Assembly: GCF_040643635.1 (NCBI RefSeq)
Contig: NZ_JBEYUS010000030.1
Span: 1 to 64,000, forward strand
Origin: Saccharopolyspora_C sp040643635
GTDB lineage: Bacteria; Actinomycetota; Actinomycetes; Mycobacteriales; Pseudonocardiaceae
Length of the DNA stretch: 64,000 nt
Direction of reading: 5' to 3'
Positions 50,044 through 58,629 of this stretch are shown piece by piece (the stretch's first letter is position 1; every line of letters begins with the position of its first letter). The notes under the pieces were generated by a model, which did not search any database, was not told the origin of the DNA, and saw only the letters and a program-made list of their open reading frames with translations. A program made the translations under genes and the position numbers.

Positions 50044-50052
50044 GGCATGAAT
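50031..50052. promoter_or_regulatory. Palindrome at the LysR gene start
   Basis: ATTCATGC-GGCACG-GCATGAAT, 8-bp arms around a 6-bp centre, spans the GTG start of the LysR gene. LysR proteins bind T-N11-A dyads near their own promoter, and this could be the autoregulatory site. Its position inside the 5' coding end weakens the case. Confidence 0.4.
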
Positions 50053-50106
50053 TGTGGGCCTCCGGCGCATTGGACGCATTAATTAGCTCGGCTTACGGTC
50101 GCCGAT

Positions 50107-51333
50107 GTGCTCACCGACGACCTGAACCGCATCCGCCGCATCAGGATCGCGCTGCTCATCGGCGCACTGGCCCTGTTCGCGCTGCTGTACGCCCCGCAAC
50201 CGGTGCTGCCGCAGTTCGCCGACGCCTTCGGCCTCGCGCCCGGCACCGTGGCCCTGCTGGTCTCGGCGGGCACCCTCGGCCTGGCGATCGCGGCGATCCC
50301 GCTCGGCACCCTGTCCGAGGTGTACGGCAGGCGGCGGATCATGGTCGGCTCGCTGCTGCTCGCCGAAGCGATCGGCGTGCTGCTGCCGTTCATCGGGAAC
50401 TTCCCGCTGCTGGTCGCGCTGCGGCTGGTGCAGGGCGCGGCCGTGGCGGGCATCGCCGCCGTCGCCGCCGCCTACCTCGCCGACGAGACGGGCGGGCGCG
50501 ACCTCGGCACCACGATGGGCCTCTACGTCGCGGGCACCACCGTCGGCGGCATGTCCGGTCGGCTGCTCGGCGGCATCGCCGGGGACTACGCGGGGTGGGC
50601 CGGTGGGATCGCGGCCGTCGCCGTCCTCGCCGGGATCTGCACCGTCGGTTTCGTGCTGCTGCTGCCGAAGGAACGCCACCAGCGGCGGCAGGAACTGCAC
50701 TGGAAGCCGCTGCTGGTCGGCGTGCGGGCCGCTGCCACCGATCCGGCGCTGCGGCCGCCGTTCCTCGTCGCCGCACTCGGCATGGGCGCGTTCGTGGCCG
50801 TCTACAACGTGCTCGGGTTCCGGCTGGTCGAACCGCCGCTGTCGGTGCCGCCCGCGCTCGCCGCGCTCGCGTTCCTGGCCTACGCGGCGGGCACCGTGAC
50901 CTCCGCGGTCGCGGGCGGGCTCGCCGACCGGTGGGGGCGGCGGCCGGTGCTGCTGACCGGGCTGGGCACCGCGCTGCTGGGGCTGCTGCTGATGCTGGCC
51001 GGGAACCTGGTGGTGATCCTGGCCGGGCTCGTCGTGTTCACCGGCGGGTTCTTCGCGGCGCACTCGGTGGCCAGCGGCTGGGTGGGAGTGCTCGCGTCAC
51101 CGTCGGCGCGCGGCCAGGCCTCGGCGATGTACCAGCTCGCGTACTACGGCGGCAGCAGCGTCGGCGGCGTGGTCGGCGGCATCGCCTACGCGGCCTGGGG
51201 CTGGAACGGGATGTCGATCGTGCTCGGCTGCTCGATGCTGCTGGCCGGGCTCGCGGTGCTGCGCGGCAGGCGCGCCGAAACCGCGCGGGCGGAGCCGGTG
51301 GCGGCTCAGGCTCAGGTCGCGTCGGAGTCGTAA
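50107..51333 (+). CDS. MFS transporter
   Basis: A 408-residue transporter with about 12 helices. The loop motif GTLSEVYGRRRIMV between helices 2 and 3 is the MFS signature; a related GGLADRWGRRPVLLTG follows helix 8. It resembles the YnfM/arabinose-efflux subfamily, drug or metabolite efflux. GTG 50107 is close to the divergent LysR gene, which probably controls it. The 3' end overlaps tatB tail-to-tail by 22 bp. Confidence 0.9.
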   Translation: MLTDDLNRIRRIRIALLIGALALFALLYAPQPVLPQFADAFGLAPGTVALLVSAGTLGLAIAAIPLGTLSEVYGRRRIMVGSLLLAEAIGVLLPFIGNFPLLVALRLVQGAAVAGIAAVAAAYLADETGGRDLGTTMGLYVAGTTVGGMSGRLLGGIAGDYAGWAGGIAAVAVLAGICTVGFVLLLPKERHQRRQELHWKPLLVGVRAAATDPALRPPFLVAALGMGAFVAVYNVLGFRLVEPPLSVPPALAALAFLAYAAGTVTSAVAGGLADRWGRRPVLLTGLGTALLGLLLMLAGNLVVILAGLVVFTGGFFAAHSVASGWVGVLASPSARGQASAMYQLAYYGGSSVGGVVGGIAYAAWGWNGMSIVLGCSMLLAGLAVLRGRRAETARAEPVAAQAQVASES

Positions 51334-51731
51334 GGGGGGCGCTCGCCCTGCTCCAGCGGTTGCTGCGGCTTCGGGGGCTGCGCGGCCGGGGTCGGCGGCT
51401 TCGCGGCGGTACCGCTGCCGTTCGTGCCGGTCCCGTTCCCGTTCAGCGGCGGGTCGAGCGGGTTCTCCCCGTCGAACAGGTGCTTGGTGACCGCGCTGCG
51501 CGGGTTGAAGTCGCGGATGCCGCGCAGGTCCTCCAACGGCTTGCGCAGCTCGTCGAATTCGGGGCCCAGCTCGGAGCGCAGGTGCTCCCTCGCCCCGGTG
51601 GCGTACTGCTTGACCTGCCGGATCGTCTTGCCCAGCCACGCGGCGCCCTCGGGCAACCGGTCCGGACCGAGGATGAACAGACCGACCACGATGAGGACCA
51701 GGATCTCACCCCAGCCGATGCTGTCGAACAC
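51312..51731 (-). CDS. tatB: Sec-independent translocase subunit TatB
   Basis: A 139-residue Tat component. The N-terminal helix with DSIGWGEILVLIVVGLFILGPDRLPEGAAWLG, the following amphipathic helix and a Gly/Pro-rich tail are typical of actinobacterial TatB. GTG 51731 has AAAGGTGAT upstream, an excellent ribosome site, and a TAGGCT -10-like hexamer at 51779-51784 on the minus strand. It follows htrA in the sigE-rseA-htrA-tatB block. Confidence 0.92.
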   Translation of the reverse strand: MFDSIGWGEILVLIVVGLFILGPDRLPEGAAWLGKTIRQVKQYATGAREHLRSELGPEFDELRKPLEDLRGIRDFNPRSAVTKHLFDGENPLDPPLNGNGTGTNGSGTAAKPPTPAAQPPKPQQPLEQGERPPYDSDAT

Positions 51732-51835
51732 CTCGGATCACCTTTCGCTCCCGTGCGTGGCGCTGCGCGCCGGACCCAGCCTACCCATCGGCCGGGGCCC
51801 GGTGGAAACGCCACTTTTCCCAGAACTGCGCGCGA

Positions 51836-53503
51836 TCAGCGCAGTGCCACGTCCAGCACCAGCTCGCGGCCCTGGCGCACCACCGTCACCGGCACGGTCT
51901 CGCCGACGCGGTGCCGATCGGTCGCCACCACCAGCTCGTCCGCGGTGCTCACCTTCCGATCGCCCACCCGGATGATCACGTCGCCTTCGGCGATGCCCGC
52001 CCCGGCCGCGGAACCGCCGTCCCGCACGTTGAGCACCTGGGCGCCGTCGGTGGTGCCGTCGTTGACGGACTTGGCGTTCACCCCGAGGTCCGCGTGCGCG
52101 GCCCGCCCGCTGCGGATCAGCTCCTGCGCGATGCGCCGCACGTCGTCGATGGGGATCGCGAAGCCCAGCCCGATCGAACCGCCCTCACCACCGGAACCGA
52201 TGGTGCGGATGCCGCTGTTGATGCCGACCACCGCGCCGTTGCCGTCGACGAGCGCGCCACCCGAGTTGCCCGGGTTGATCGCCGCGTCCGTCTGGATCGC
52301 GTCCACCACCGCGTTGGTGTCGGTGCCCTCCCCGGCCAGCCGCACCGGCCGGTGCACCGAGCTGACGATGCCGGTGGTGACCGTGCTGGCCAGTCCCAGC
52401 GGGGAGCCCACGGCGATCACCTGGTCGCCCACCGCGAGATCGGCGGAGCGGCCCAGCTGCGCCACCGTCGGGTTCGCCACCTCCACCTTGATCACGGCGA
52501 GGTCGGTCTTCACGTCCCGGCCCACGATCCGGGCGGGCACCCGGCTGCCGTCGCTGAACACCGCGGACACCGTCGCGCCCGGCGTGTCCGCGGCCATCGA
52601 CACCACGTGGTTGTTCGTGACGATGTAGCCGTCGCCGTCGATGACCACCCCGGAGCCGCTGCCGCCCTGCGCACCGACGTGCACCTCGACCGAGACCACG
52701 GCAGGCACGATGCGGCGGGCCACGGCGGACACGCCGCCGCTGGGCCGGTCCACACCCGGCTGCACCTCGGCGAGCGTCACGTCCGGGTTGGTCAGCGGGT
52801 TGCCCTCCTCGGCGGTGATCCGCCCGACGAAGCCGCCGATCCCGGCCAGCAGCACGGCGACCCCGGCCAGCGCGGCCAGCGAGCGCGGCCGCACCCGGCG
52901 GCCGAACAGCACTTCGCGGGCGCTCAGCAGCGGACCCGGCCCGGGCTCGGGCGAAGGTTCGGGGGCGGCCTCGGACACCGCGGGCGGGCCGATCACGGAG
53001 CTCGCCGACGGGTTGCGCCACGGGTCCTGGTCGCCGCGGTCGTTCCAGAACGTGGCGGGCTCGTCAGCGGCGGGCGCGGGCGCGGTCTCCCCGGGCTCGC
53101 GCTGCAGCGATTCGGGCGTGCCCTGCGGGCGGCCGAACGCCTTGACCAGCGCATCGGGTGGGGGAGGGGCCTGCTCGACGCCGGGCGCGCGGCGGTCGTT
53201 CCCGGTCTGGAAGCTGCCGGAGACGCCGTCGGGCCTGCCGAAGGCGGCGGCCTGCGCGGGGTCGACCTCGGGGTGCCGGGGCGGTGCGGGCTGCTGCGGA
53301 GCGGGTGGCGCGTCCTGGTCCGGGCGGGAGAAGTCCTCGGCGGGCACGCCGCGGGCGGGAGCGGCCGAACCCGGCTGCCACGGGTGCACCGCTTCGCCGT
53401 CCGGCGCGGGCGGAACCTGGTGGCGCTGGTCGTCGTGCGGCCGAGCCTCGTCGGGCCGCACCGGATCGGCCTCCTGCGCGGGTTTCCTCGGCTGCTCGCT
53501 CAT
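51836..53503 (-). CDS. htrA: HtrA/DegP-like membrane serine protease
   Basis: A 555-residue envelope protease. A disordered Pro-rich cytoplasmic part of about 190 residues, with two AFGRP repeats, precedes a membrane helix (RSLAALAGVAVLLAGIGGFVG) and the trypsin-like domain with H299 (TNNHVV), D334 (KTDLAVI) and S414 (GNSGGALVD); one PDZ domain ends the chain. The gene lies after rseA in the order sigE-rseA-htrA, matching mycobacterial Rv1223. ATG 53503 follows a GGGGAG site. Confidence 0.94.
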   Translation of the reverse strand: MSEQPRKPAQEADPVRPDEARPHDDQRHQVPPAPDGEAVHPWQPGSAAPARGVPAEDFSRPDQDAPPAPQQPAPPRHPEVDPAQAAAFGRPDGVSGSFQTGNDRRAPGVEQAPPPPDALVKAFGRPQGTPESLQREPGETAPAPAADEPATFWNDRGDQDPWRNPSASSVIGPPAVSEAAPEPSPEPGPGPLLSAREVLFGRRVRPRSLAALAGVAVLLAGIGGFVGRITAEEGNPLTNPDVTLAEVQPGVDRPSGGVSAVARRIVPAVVSVEVHVGAQGGSGSGVVIDGDGYIVTNNHVVSMAADTPGATVSAVFSDGSRVPARIVGRDVKTDLAVIKVEVANPTVAQLGRSADLAVGDQVIAVGSPLGLASTVTTGIVSSVHRPVRLAGEGTDTNAVVDAIQTDAAINPGNSGGALVDGNGAVVGINSGIRTIGSGGEGGSIGLGFAIPIDDVRRIAQELIRSGRAAHADLGVNAKSVNDGTTDGAQVLNVRDGGSAAGAGIAEGDVIIRVGDRKVSTADELVVATDRHRVGETVPVTVVRQGRELVLDVALR

Positions 53504-53643
53504 CGCTCCCCGGGCCTGCGAAGTCGTCGACACATCGGCGATGCGAGTGGATCACACGTGGGTGATCGCCCGCGCACCGGTACGTCCCCATCCTGCCCAG
53601 CACCAGGTGAAGTCCGCGTAGGCGCCGGGCGGTGGCCCGATGA

Positions 53644-54390
53644 TCAGGGCTGCGTGGAGGCGGAGACCAGCGGCGCGTCGGGCGGCGTGAACGGGGCTTC
53701 GGCACCCGGCGCCGCGCCCGAAGTGGGGGCCGGCGAGGTGGCGGACGTCGGTGCCGCCGAGGTCGGCGTCCGAGGCTCGTCCAGCCGCGCCGAAGCGGGG
53801 ATCAGAGCCGAGTCGTAGGCCTCGCCGGGCAGCGGCAGCGGCGGACCCGCGTCGGTCGGCGGGAGCTGGTCGTCCGGGATGCTCACCAGCGCCAAGGCGC
53901 CGAGCACCAGCCCGGAGAACACCACGCCCGCACCCGCTCGCCTGCCGCGCCCACCACGCGGTTCCTCGGACTGCGCCGAGCCGAGCGGCGTGCTCGACCC
54001 CATCGGCTGCCTGCCGCCGCCGAGGGGAGTGCTGGAACCGAGCGCCGCGCCGGAACCGAACCGGCCCGGTCGTGCGCCCGGGTTGATCGCGACGAGCTGC
54101 CCCTCTTCGGTCAGCGCCAGCCCGTCGGGCTGGGCGGGGAGTTCGGCGCTCGACGGGATCGACTGCAGCGCTTGCAGGAGCCCGGCGGACATCGACGGGC
54201 AGGATGCGGAGCGCACCGCCGCCCGTGCCTGCCGCTGGGCGGTGGCCTCGGCCGCGCACGCCGGGCACCTGGCGAGGTGGGCGGCCGCGCGGTCGTGGGC
54301 GTTGGCGGTGAGCTCCCCGTCCACGAATGCCACGAGCGCGTCCAGTGCGAGGTGCTGTTCGGACAGCCCCCACCCTCGCCGAGCCGTCAT
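53644..54390 (-). CDS. rseA: Anti-sigma factor RseA-like (zinc anti-sigma)
   Basis: A 248-residue membrane anti-sigma factor. The N-terminal zinc anti-sigma motif HLARCPACAAEA (H-x3-C-x2-C) is present. A duplicated GSSTPLG segment lies mid-protein, followed by a helix (GVVFSGLVLGALALVSI) and a Pro/Thr/Ala-rich extracytoplasmic tail. ATG 54390 overlaps the sigE stop (ATGA), so stoichiometry is set by coupling. It presumably binds SigE. Confidence 0.9.
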   Translation of the reverse strand: MTARRGWGLSEQHLALDALVAFVDGELTANAHDRAAAHLARCPACAAEATAQRQARAAVRSASCPSMSAGLLQALQSIPSSAELPAQPDGLALTEEGQLVAINPGARPGRFGSGAALGSSTPLGGGRQPMGSSTPLGSAQSEEPRGGRGRRAGAGVVFSGLVLGALALVSIPDDQLPPTDAGPPLPLPGEAYDSALIPASARLDEPRTPTSAAPTSATSPAPTSGAAPGAEAPFTPPDAPLVSASTQP

Positions 54391-54989
54391 GCCGAGTCCT
54401 CCCGAGCCTGCTCCCGCCTGGCTTCCAACGTGGCCTTCAACATCTGCCTGCCGCGGTGGATCCTGCTGCGCACAGTACCGAGCTTCACCCCGAGGGTGGT
54501 GCCGATCTCCTCGTACGACAGCCCTTCCACGTCGCACAGGACCACGGCCGCGCGGAACTCCGGCGGCACCTCGTCCAGCGCTGCCTGCAGGTCCGGGTCC
54601 AGGTGCGTGTCGTAGAACACCTGCTCGGGGCTGGGGCCGGTGCTGGGCAGCCGGTCGGTGTCCTCGGGCAGGCCTTCCATGCGCAGCCGGGAGCGGCGCC
54701 GGGCCATGTCCAGGAACAGGTTCGTGGTGATCCGGTGCAGCCAGCCCTCGAAGGTGCCGGGCTTGTAGGACGCCAGCGAGCGGAAGACGCGGATGAACGT
54801 CTCCTGCGTGAGGTCCTCGGCGTCGTGCTGGTTGCCGGTGAGCCGGTACGCCAGCCGGTACACCCGGTCGGCGTGCTCCCGGACCACCTCGTCCCAGGAC
54901 GGCGGCGTCCACGTCGCCTCCGCGACGGGTGCGGTGGCGACGGCGTGCTGGTCGGCTCGAACGGCCGGACTCATCGACTGTGTTGGCAT
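54387..54989 (-). CDS. sigE: ECF sigma factor SigE
   Basis: A 200-residue ECF sigma factor. Region 2 appears as VYRLAYRLTGNQHDAEDLTQETFIRVFRSL and TFEGWLHRITTNLFLDMARRR; region 4 as VPPEFRAAVVLCDVEGLSYEEIGTTLGVKLGTVRSRIHRGRQML. The order sigE-rseA-htrA-tatB identifies it with mycobacterial SigE (Rv1221). ATG 54989 is my choice; upstream ATG 55022, and downstream ATG 54974, are in frame, and AGGAGG sits 14 nt before 54989. The CTGAGA repeats at 55182-55215 are about 200 bp upstream. Confidence 0.92.
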   Translation of the reverse strand: MPTQSMSPAVRADQHAVATAPVAEATWTPPSWDEVVREHADRVYRLAYRLTGNQHDAEDLTQETFIRVFRSLASYKPGTFEGWLHRITTNLFLDMARRRSRLRMEGLPEDTDRLPSTGPSPEQVFYDTHLDPDLQAALDEVPPEFRAAVVLCDVEGLSYEEIGTTLGVKLGTVRSRIHRGRQMLKATLEARREQAREDSA

Positions 54990-55181
54990 CGGACGAGAAG
55001 CCACCTCCTGCGGCGTGTGCATCCGGGGAACGAACGCGATCGCCGGTTTGTTCCCCGGCCGAGGCCGGGCGGGGCCGGTGGGGCGCGCGTTCCGCGTGCT
55101 GCCCTCGTTGCGGGGAGCGGCGGTCCGCTCCCGGTCGCAACCCACTCTCGCGCGCGCTCGTGAGGGACGGATGAAAAGGCC

Positions 55182-55215
55182 CTGAGAGCAGCCTGAGAAC
55201 CTGACGTTCACCTGA
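55182..55215. promoter_or_regulatory. CTGAGA direct repeats upstream of sigE
   Basis: CTGAGA-GCAGC-CTGAGA at 55182-55198, an exact match to the N5 spacing found upstream of the two-component system (22979-22995). CCTGA follows at 55200 and 55211, again 11 bp apart. The cluster is in the 320-bp divergent gap between sigE and the O-methyltransferase, otherwise free of gene-like frames. Its likely reader is the OmpR-type regulator at 23066, in the manner of MprA control of sigE in mycobacteria; this is inference. Confidence 0.6.
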
Positions 55216-55310
55216 TCGGCCCAAGATCGGACGTGATACCGGAAACAGCCGTCTAACGATGTGCCGAACAGGGGCAACCGAACCGCCCGCTGAAGATAAT
55301 CTTGCGCCTC

Positions 55311-55937
55311 GTGATACCCGAGACGTCGATCGGCACCGGTCCCCTGGACCGGCCGGGCAGCATGCTCGGCGACGCCCGCGGATCCATCGGGCAGGCGGCC
55401 GACCCAGCGGAAGAGTCCATCGACGCGTCCGCGGGCGCCGCGCTGCGCTTCCTGGCGACCGTGCTGCGCGCGAAATCCGTCGTCGAGATCGGCTCCGGCA
55501 CGGGCGCCTCGGCGAGCTGGCTGCTCCGCGGCATGGTGCCCGAGGGGGTGTTGACCTCGATCGACATCGACGCCGCCGCGCAGCACATCGCGCGCGAGGC
55601 GCTGCGGGCCGAAGGCGTGCCCCGCTCCCGCACCCGGTTCATCGCCGGGCTGGCCGAGCGGGTGCTGCCCAAGCTCACCGAGGGCGCCTACGACCTGGTG
55701 TTCGTCGATGCGATGCCCACCAAGTACCCGGTGTTCCTCGAACTCGGCGCGCCGCTGCTGCGCCCGGGCGGGGCCATCGTGTTCGCCGGGCCGGTCGACG
55801 CCGCGCAGCGGCAGGAGCCGCGCGCCCAGGCGCTGCGCGAGCTGACCAGGGCCGTGCGCGCGGACGAATCGCTGGTGCCGGTCGCGCTGCCCGTCGGCGA
55901 CGGCCTGCTGGCCATCGCCCGCACCGAACAGCAGTGA
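55311..55937 (+). CDS. O-methyltransferase, class I SAM-dependent
   Basis: A 208-residue methyltransferase of the caffeoyl-CoA/catechol type. SIDASAGAALRFLATVLRAKSVVEIGSGTGASASWLL is the SAM-binding start (glycine-rich EIGSGTGAS); FVDAMPTKYPVFLELGAPLLRPGGAIVF is the second motif. It is divergent from sigE, as Rv1220c is in mycobacteria. GTG 55311 has TAATCT 8 nt upstream, so it may be leaderless. The substrate is unknown. Confidence 0.9.
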   Translation: MIPETSIGTGPLDRPGSMLGDARGSIGQAADPAEESIDASAGAALRFLATVLRAKSVVEIGSGTGASASWLLRGMVPEGVLTSIDIDAAAQHIAREALRAEGVPRSRTRFIAGLAERVLPKLTEGAYDLVFVDAMPTKYPVFLELGAPLLRPGGAIVFAGPVDAAQRQEPRAQALRELTRAVRADESLVPVALPVGDGLLAIARTEQQ

Positions 55938-56049
55938 CCGCCGCGGTGCGTTGACCGCCGGGTGCGCTGACCGCCGGGCTGCGCTGGTTGTCGCGGTGCG
56001 TCGACCGCCGGGCTGCGCTGACCGTCGTGGTGCAGTGACCGCTGCACTG
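55932..56049. repeat. 17-bp tandem repeat array, noncoding (array B)
   Basis: Seven consecutive units, consensus CGCTGACCGCCGSGSTG; six are 17 bp and the second is 16 bp. The first unit contains the stop codon of the O-methyltransferase, so the array starts inside the gene end. Units differ by one to six bases and there are no spacers. It is unrelated in sequence to array A but has the same period. A strong hairpin (56100-56133) follows. Confidence 0.85.
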
Positions 56050-56099
56050 CTGTCACTGCACCGGCCGCCGCACGGCGTCGACCGCCCCCGAACGCGAGA

Positions 56100-56133
56100 A
56101 CGCCCGCCGCCCGGGTTCGGGGTCGGCGGGCGT
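56100..56133. terminator. Hairpin between O-methyltransferase and mrp
   Basis: ACGCCCGCCG (56100-56109) pairs with CGGCGGGCGT (56124-56133) around a 14-nt loop. It lies 11 bp before the mrp stop (minus strand) and after array B, between converging genes, so it can terminate both. No T-tract. Confidence 0.6.
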
Positions 56134-56144
56134 CCGCGGGTCGA

Positions 56145-57281
56145 TCAGGCCGGGGAGACCGACAGCAGCTGGCCTGCGAGGCCGCGGGCCCGGGTGGAGA
56201 GCCGCTTGGCGACGTCGGTGAGGACCTGCGCGGCAGGCGACTCGGGAGCCTCCACGACCAGCGGGGTCCCGCTGTCGCCGGCTTCGCGCAGCCGGGTGTC
56301 CAGCGGCACCTGGCCCAGCAGCGGGACCTCGGAGCCGACGGCGCGGCTGAGCGAGTCGGCGACGATCTGCCCGCCGCCGCTGCCGAAGATCTCCATGCGC
56401 TGGCCGTCGGGCAGTTCCATCCAGGACATGTTCTCCACGACGCCCGCCAGCCGCTGCCGGGTCTGCATGGCGATGGCGCCCGCGCGCTCGGCGACCTCGG
56501 CGGCGGCCTGCTGCGGGGTGGTGACGACGAGGATCTCGGCGTTCGGGATGAGCTGGGCGGTGGACAGCGCGATGTCGCCGGTGCCGGGCGGCAGGTCCAG
56601 CAGCAGCACGTCCAGGTCGCCCCAGAAGACGTCGGAGAGGAACTGCTGCAGCGCGCGGTGCAGCATCGGCCCGCGCCACACGACGGGCGTGTTGCCGGGG
56701 GTGAACATGCCGATCGAGATGACCTTCACGCCGTGCGCCTGCGGCGGCATGATCATCTTCTCGACCTGGGTGGGCTTGCCGCCGGAGCCGAGCATCCGCG
56801 GGACGGAGTGGCCGTAGATGTCGGCGTCGACCACGCCGACCGACAGCCCGCGCTTGGCCATCGCGGCGGCCAGATTCACCGTCACGCTGGACTTGCCGAC
56901 GCCGCCCTTGCCGGACGCCACGCAGTACACCCGGGTCATCGAGCCGGGTTCGGCGAAGGGGATGCGGGGTTCGTCGGCGTTGCCGCGCAGCTTCTTGCGC
57001 AGCTCGGAGCGCTGGTCGTCGCTCATCACGTCGAGCTCGACGGTCACCGCCCGCACGCCTTCGACGGCACCGACCGCGGTCTCGACCCGCTGCGTGATCG
57101 TCTCGCGCATCGGGCAGCCCTGGACCGTCAGGTACACGCCGACGGAGACCGCGCCGTCCTCGACGGCCACGGACTTGACCATGCCGAGATCGGTGATCGG
57201 CTTGTGGATCTCCGGGTCCTCGACCTGGGTGAGGGCCTGGCGGACGGCCTCTTCGGTGGGAGCGGAGTGCGTGCTGGTCAC
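56145..57281 (-). CDS. mrp: Mrp/ApbC iron-sulfur carrier ATPase
   Basis: A 378-residue P-loop protein for Fe-S cluster assembly or transfer. An N-terminal MIP18/DUF59 domain (VRQALTQVEDPEIHKPITDLGMV) precedes the deviant Walker A SGKGGVGKSSV and the segments DADIYGHSVPRMLG and LPPGTGDIALS. Order next to the O-methyltransferase fits mycobacterial mrp (Rv1229c). GTG 57281 was chosen since homologues start just before DUF59; the frame to 57374 has no homologous sequence. The 277 bp upstream to the MarR gene holds no gene. Confidence 0.9.
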   Translation of the reverse strand: MTSTHSAPTEEAVRQALTQVEDPEIHKPITDLGMVKSVAVEDGAVSVGVYLTVQGCPMRETITQRVETAVGAVEGVRAVTVELDVMSDDQRSELRKKLRGNADEPRIPFAEPGSMTRVYCVASGKGGVGKSSVTVNLAAAMAKRGLSVGVVDADIYGHSVPRMLGSGGKPTQVEKMIMPPQAHGVKVISIGMFTPGNTPVVWRGPMLHRALQQFLSDVFWGDLDVLLLDLPPGTGDIALSTAQLIPNAEILVVTTPQQAAAEVAERAGAIAMQTRQRLAGVVENMSWMELPDGQRMEIFGSGGGQIVADSLSRAVGSEVPLLGQVPLDTRLREAGDSGTPLVVEAPESPAAQVLTDVAKRLSTRARGLAGQLLSVSPA

Positions 57282-57544
57282 GGTTGCGGTGACACCGACC
57301 CTTCCTGCGGCTGTGCTTGCCCTCGATGCTACGGACCGGCCCACGATGTTACGGGCCGGTAGCTCCGGGAACACCGGCGAGGTGCGCAGCGCGTGACGGC
57401 CCGCCGGGGCGCCCTGGTGGCCGCCGCGAGTGCTCTCGGAGCCGCCGGAACAGCCCTGTGCGCTGGTTTATTCCAGGCACCGGCCCCGACGTGCTCACAT
57501 CCGGGAAATGTGGGGGCACTTCGCATTCGTGTGACTGCCCTCCG

Positions 57545-57550
57545 TAGTAT
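57545..57550 (+). promoter_or_regulatory. -10-like TAGTAT before the MarR gene
   Basis: TAGTAT is 8 nt upstream of the GTG at 57559 with no ribosome site between, suggesting a leaderless message. No matching -35 was found. Confidence 0.4.
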
Positions 57551-57558
57551 CACTCATC

Positions 57559-58050
57559 GTGACCGAGACGGGTCTTGATCGATTACCCACTCGTGGCGAG
57601 CTGCTCGCCTATCGGACCTTCCTGCGCGCGCACGCCCGCGTCACGCGCTGCTTGGAAGGGGATCTGATCGCCGAGCAGCGGCTGACGCTGGCCGCCTACG
57701 ACGTGCTGCACGCGCTGTACGAAGCGCCCGAGCGCAGGCTGCGCATGACCGAGCTCGCGGACGCCGTGCTGCTGTCCAGGTCGGGCGTGACGAGACTGGT
57801 CGACCGCCTGGAGCGGATCGGTCTGGTCAGCCGCGTCCGGGTCGATTCGGACGGCAGAGGAGTGCTCGCGGTGATCACCGAAGCCGGCGAGGGCCGGTTG
57901 CGCACCGCATCCGGTACGCACCTCGGTGGAGTGACCCAGTACTTCCTTTCGGTGACTGAGCCGCGGGAGCTGGAGGAGTTCGCCCGCACCTGCGAGAAGC
58001 TCGCCGCGGGCGGCGTTCCCGCACCGCCGGGACAACGCGCCCAGGCCTGA
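57559..58050 (+). CDS. MarR-family transcriptional regulator
   Basis: A 163-residue winged-helix regulator. RLTLAAYDVLHALYEAPERRLRMTELADAVLLSRSGVTRLVDRLERIGLVSRVRVDSDGRG (read in parts) is the DNA-binding core with the wing SDGRGVLAVITEAG; dimerisation helices flank it. GTG 57559 is preceded by TAGTAT and is probably leaderless. It is flanked by mrp and DUF1003 genes on the other strand, with no divergent target. Confidence 0.88.
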   Translation: MTETGLDRLPTRGELLAYRTFLRAHARVTRCLEGDLIAEQRLTLAAYDVLHALYEAPERRLRMTELADAVLLSRSGVTRLVDRLERIGLVSRVRVDSDGRGVLAVITEAGEGRLRTASGTHLGGVTQYFLSVTEPRELEEFARTCEKLAAGGVPAPPGQRAQA

Positions 58051-58104
58051 CCGACACGCTCGCGACCGCCCCCCGGGTGCGGCCGCGCGGTCCGGGCGCG
58101 GCGG

Positions 58105-58629
58105 TCAGCCGTCCTCGCGCCCCTCCGCGCCTTGGCGGCGGCGCCGGGCGCTCGGGCTCTCCGTGCCGGGCAGCTCGTCGCGCAGCCGGTCCAGCTCGCC
58201 GCGCAGGTAGTCGCGGGTGGCGACCTCGCCGATGGCCAGCCGCAGCGCCGCCAGCTCCCGCGCCAGGTACTCGGTGTCGGCCTTCGTCTGCTCGGCCCGC
58301 GCCCGGTCCTCCTCCAGCGAGACCCGGTCCCGGTCGTCCTGCCGGTTCTGCGCCAGCAGGATCAGCGGCGCCGCGTACGAGGCCTGGGTGGAGAACGCCA
58401 GGTTCAGCAGGATGAACGGGTACGGGTCCCAGCGCAGGCCCACCGCGAACAGGTTCATCCCGATCCAGCTGATCACGAACACCGTCATCCAGAACAGGAA
58501 CTTGCCGGTACCGAGGAAGCGGGCGACGCGCTCGGAGATCTGGCCGAACAGCTCCGGGTCGAAGTCCACGGAGAACCGGCGCGGCATCCGGGGCTGGTCC
58601 AGGCGCCGCCGGGACAGCAGTTCAGGCAT
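58105..58629 (-). CDS. DUF1003 membrane protein
   Basis: A 174-residue protein with two helices (FWMTVFVISWIGMNLFAVG; PFILLNLAFSTQASYAAPLILLAQ), the DUF1003 core, and a cytoplasmic coiled-coil tail rich in Arg/Glu. The function is unknown. ATG 58629 overlaps the preceding stop (ATGCCTGA), so it is coupled to the MgtE-N/CBS gene, as in Rv1231c-Rv1232c of mycobacteria. Confidence 0.9.
   Translation of the reverse strand: MPELLSRRRLDQPRMPRRFSVDFDPELFGQISERVARFLGTGKFLFWMTVFVISWIGMNLFAVGLRWDPYPFILLNLAFSTQASYAAPLILLAQNRQDDRDRVSLEEDRARAEQTKADTEYLARELAALRLAIGEVATRDYLRGELDRLRDELPGTESPSARRRRQGAEGREDG

Noticed and set aside
53644..55224. Continuous frame joining rseA with upstream sequence
   Set aside because: The upstream half overlaps sigE out of frame; rseA starts at 54390 with ATGA coupling.
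57393..57578. 61-residue hydrophobic-start frame before the MarR gene
   Set aside because: It overlaps the MarR promoter and start, has no ribosome site, and only the first 25 residues resemble a signal peptide.
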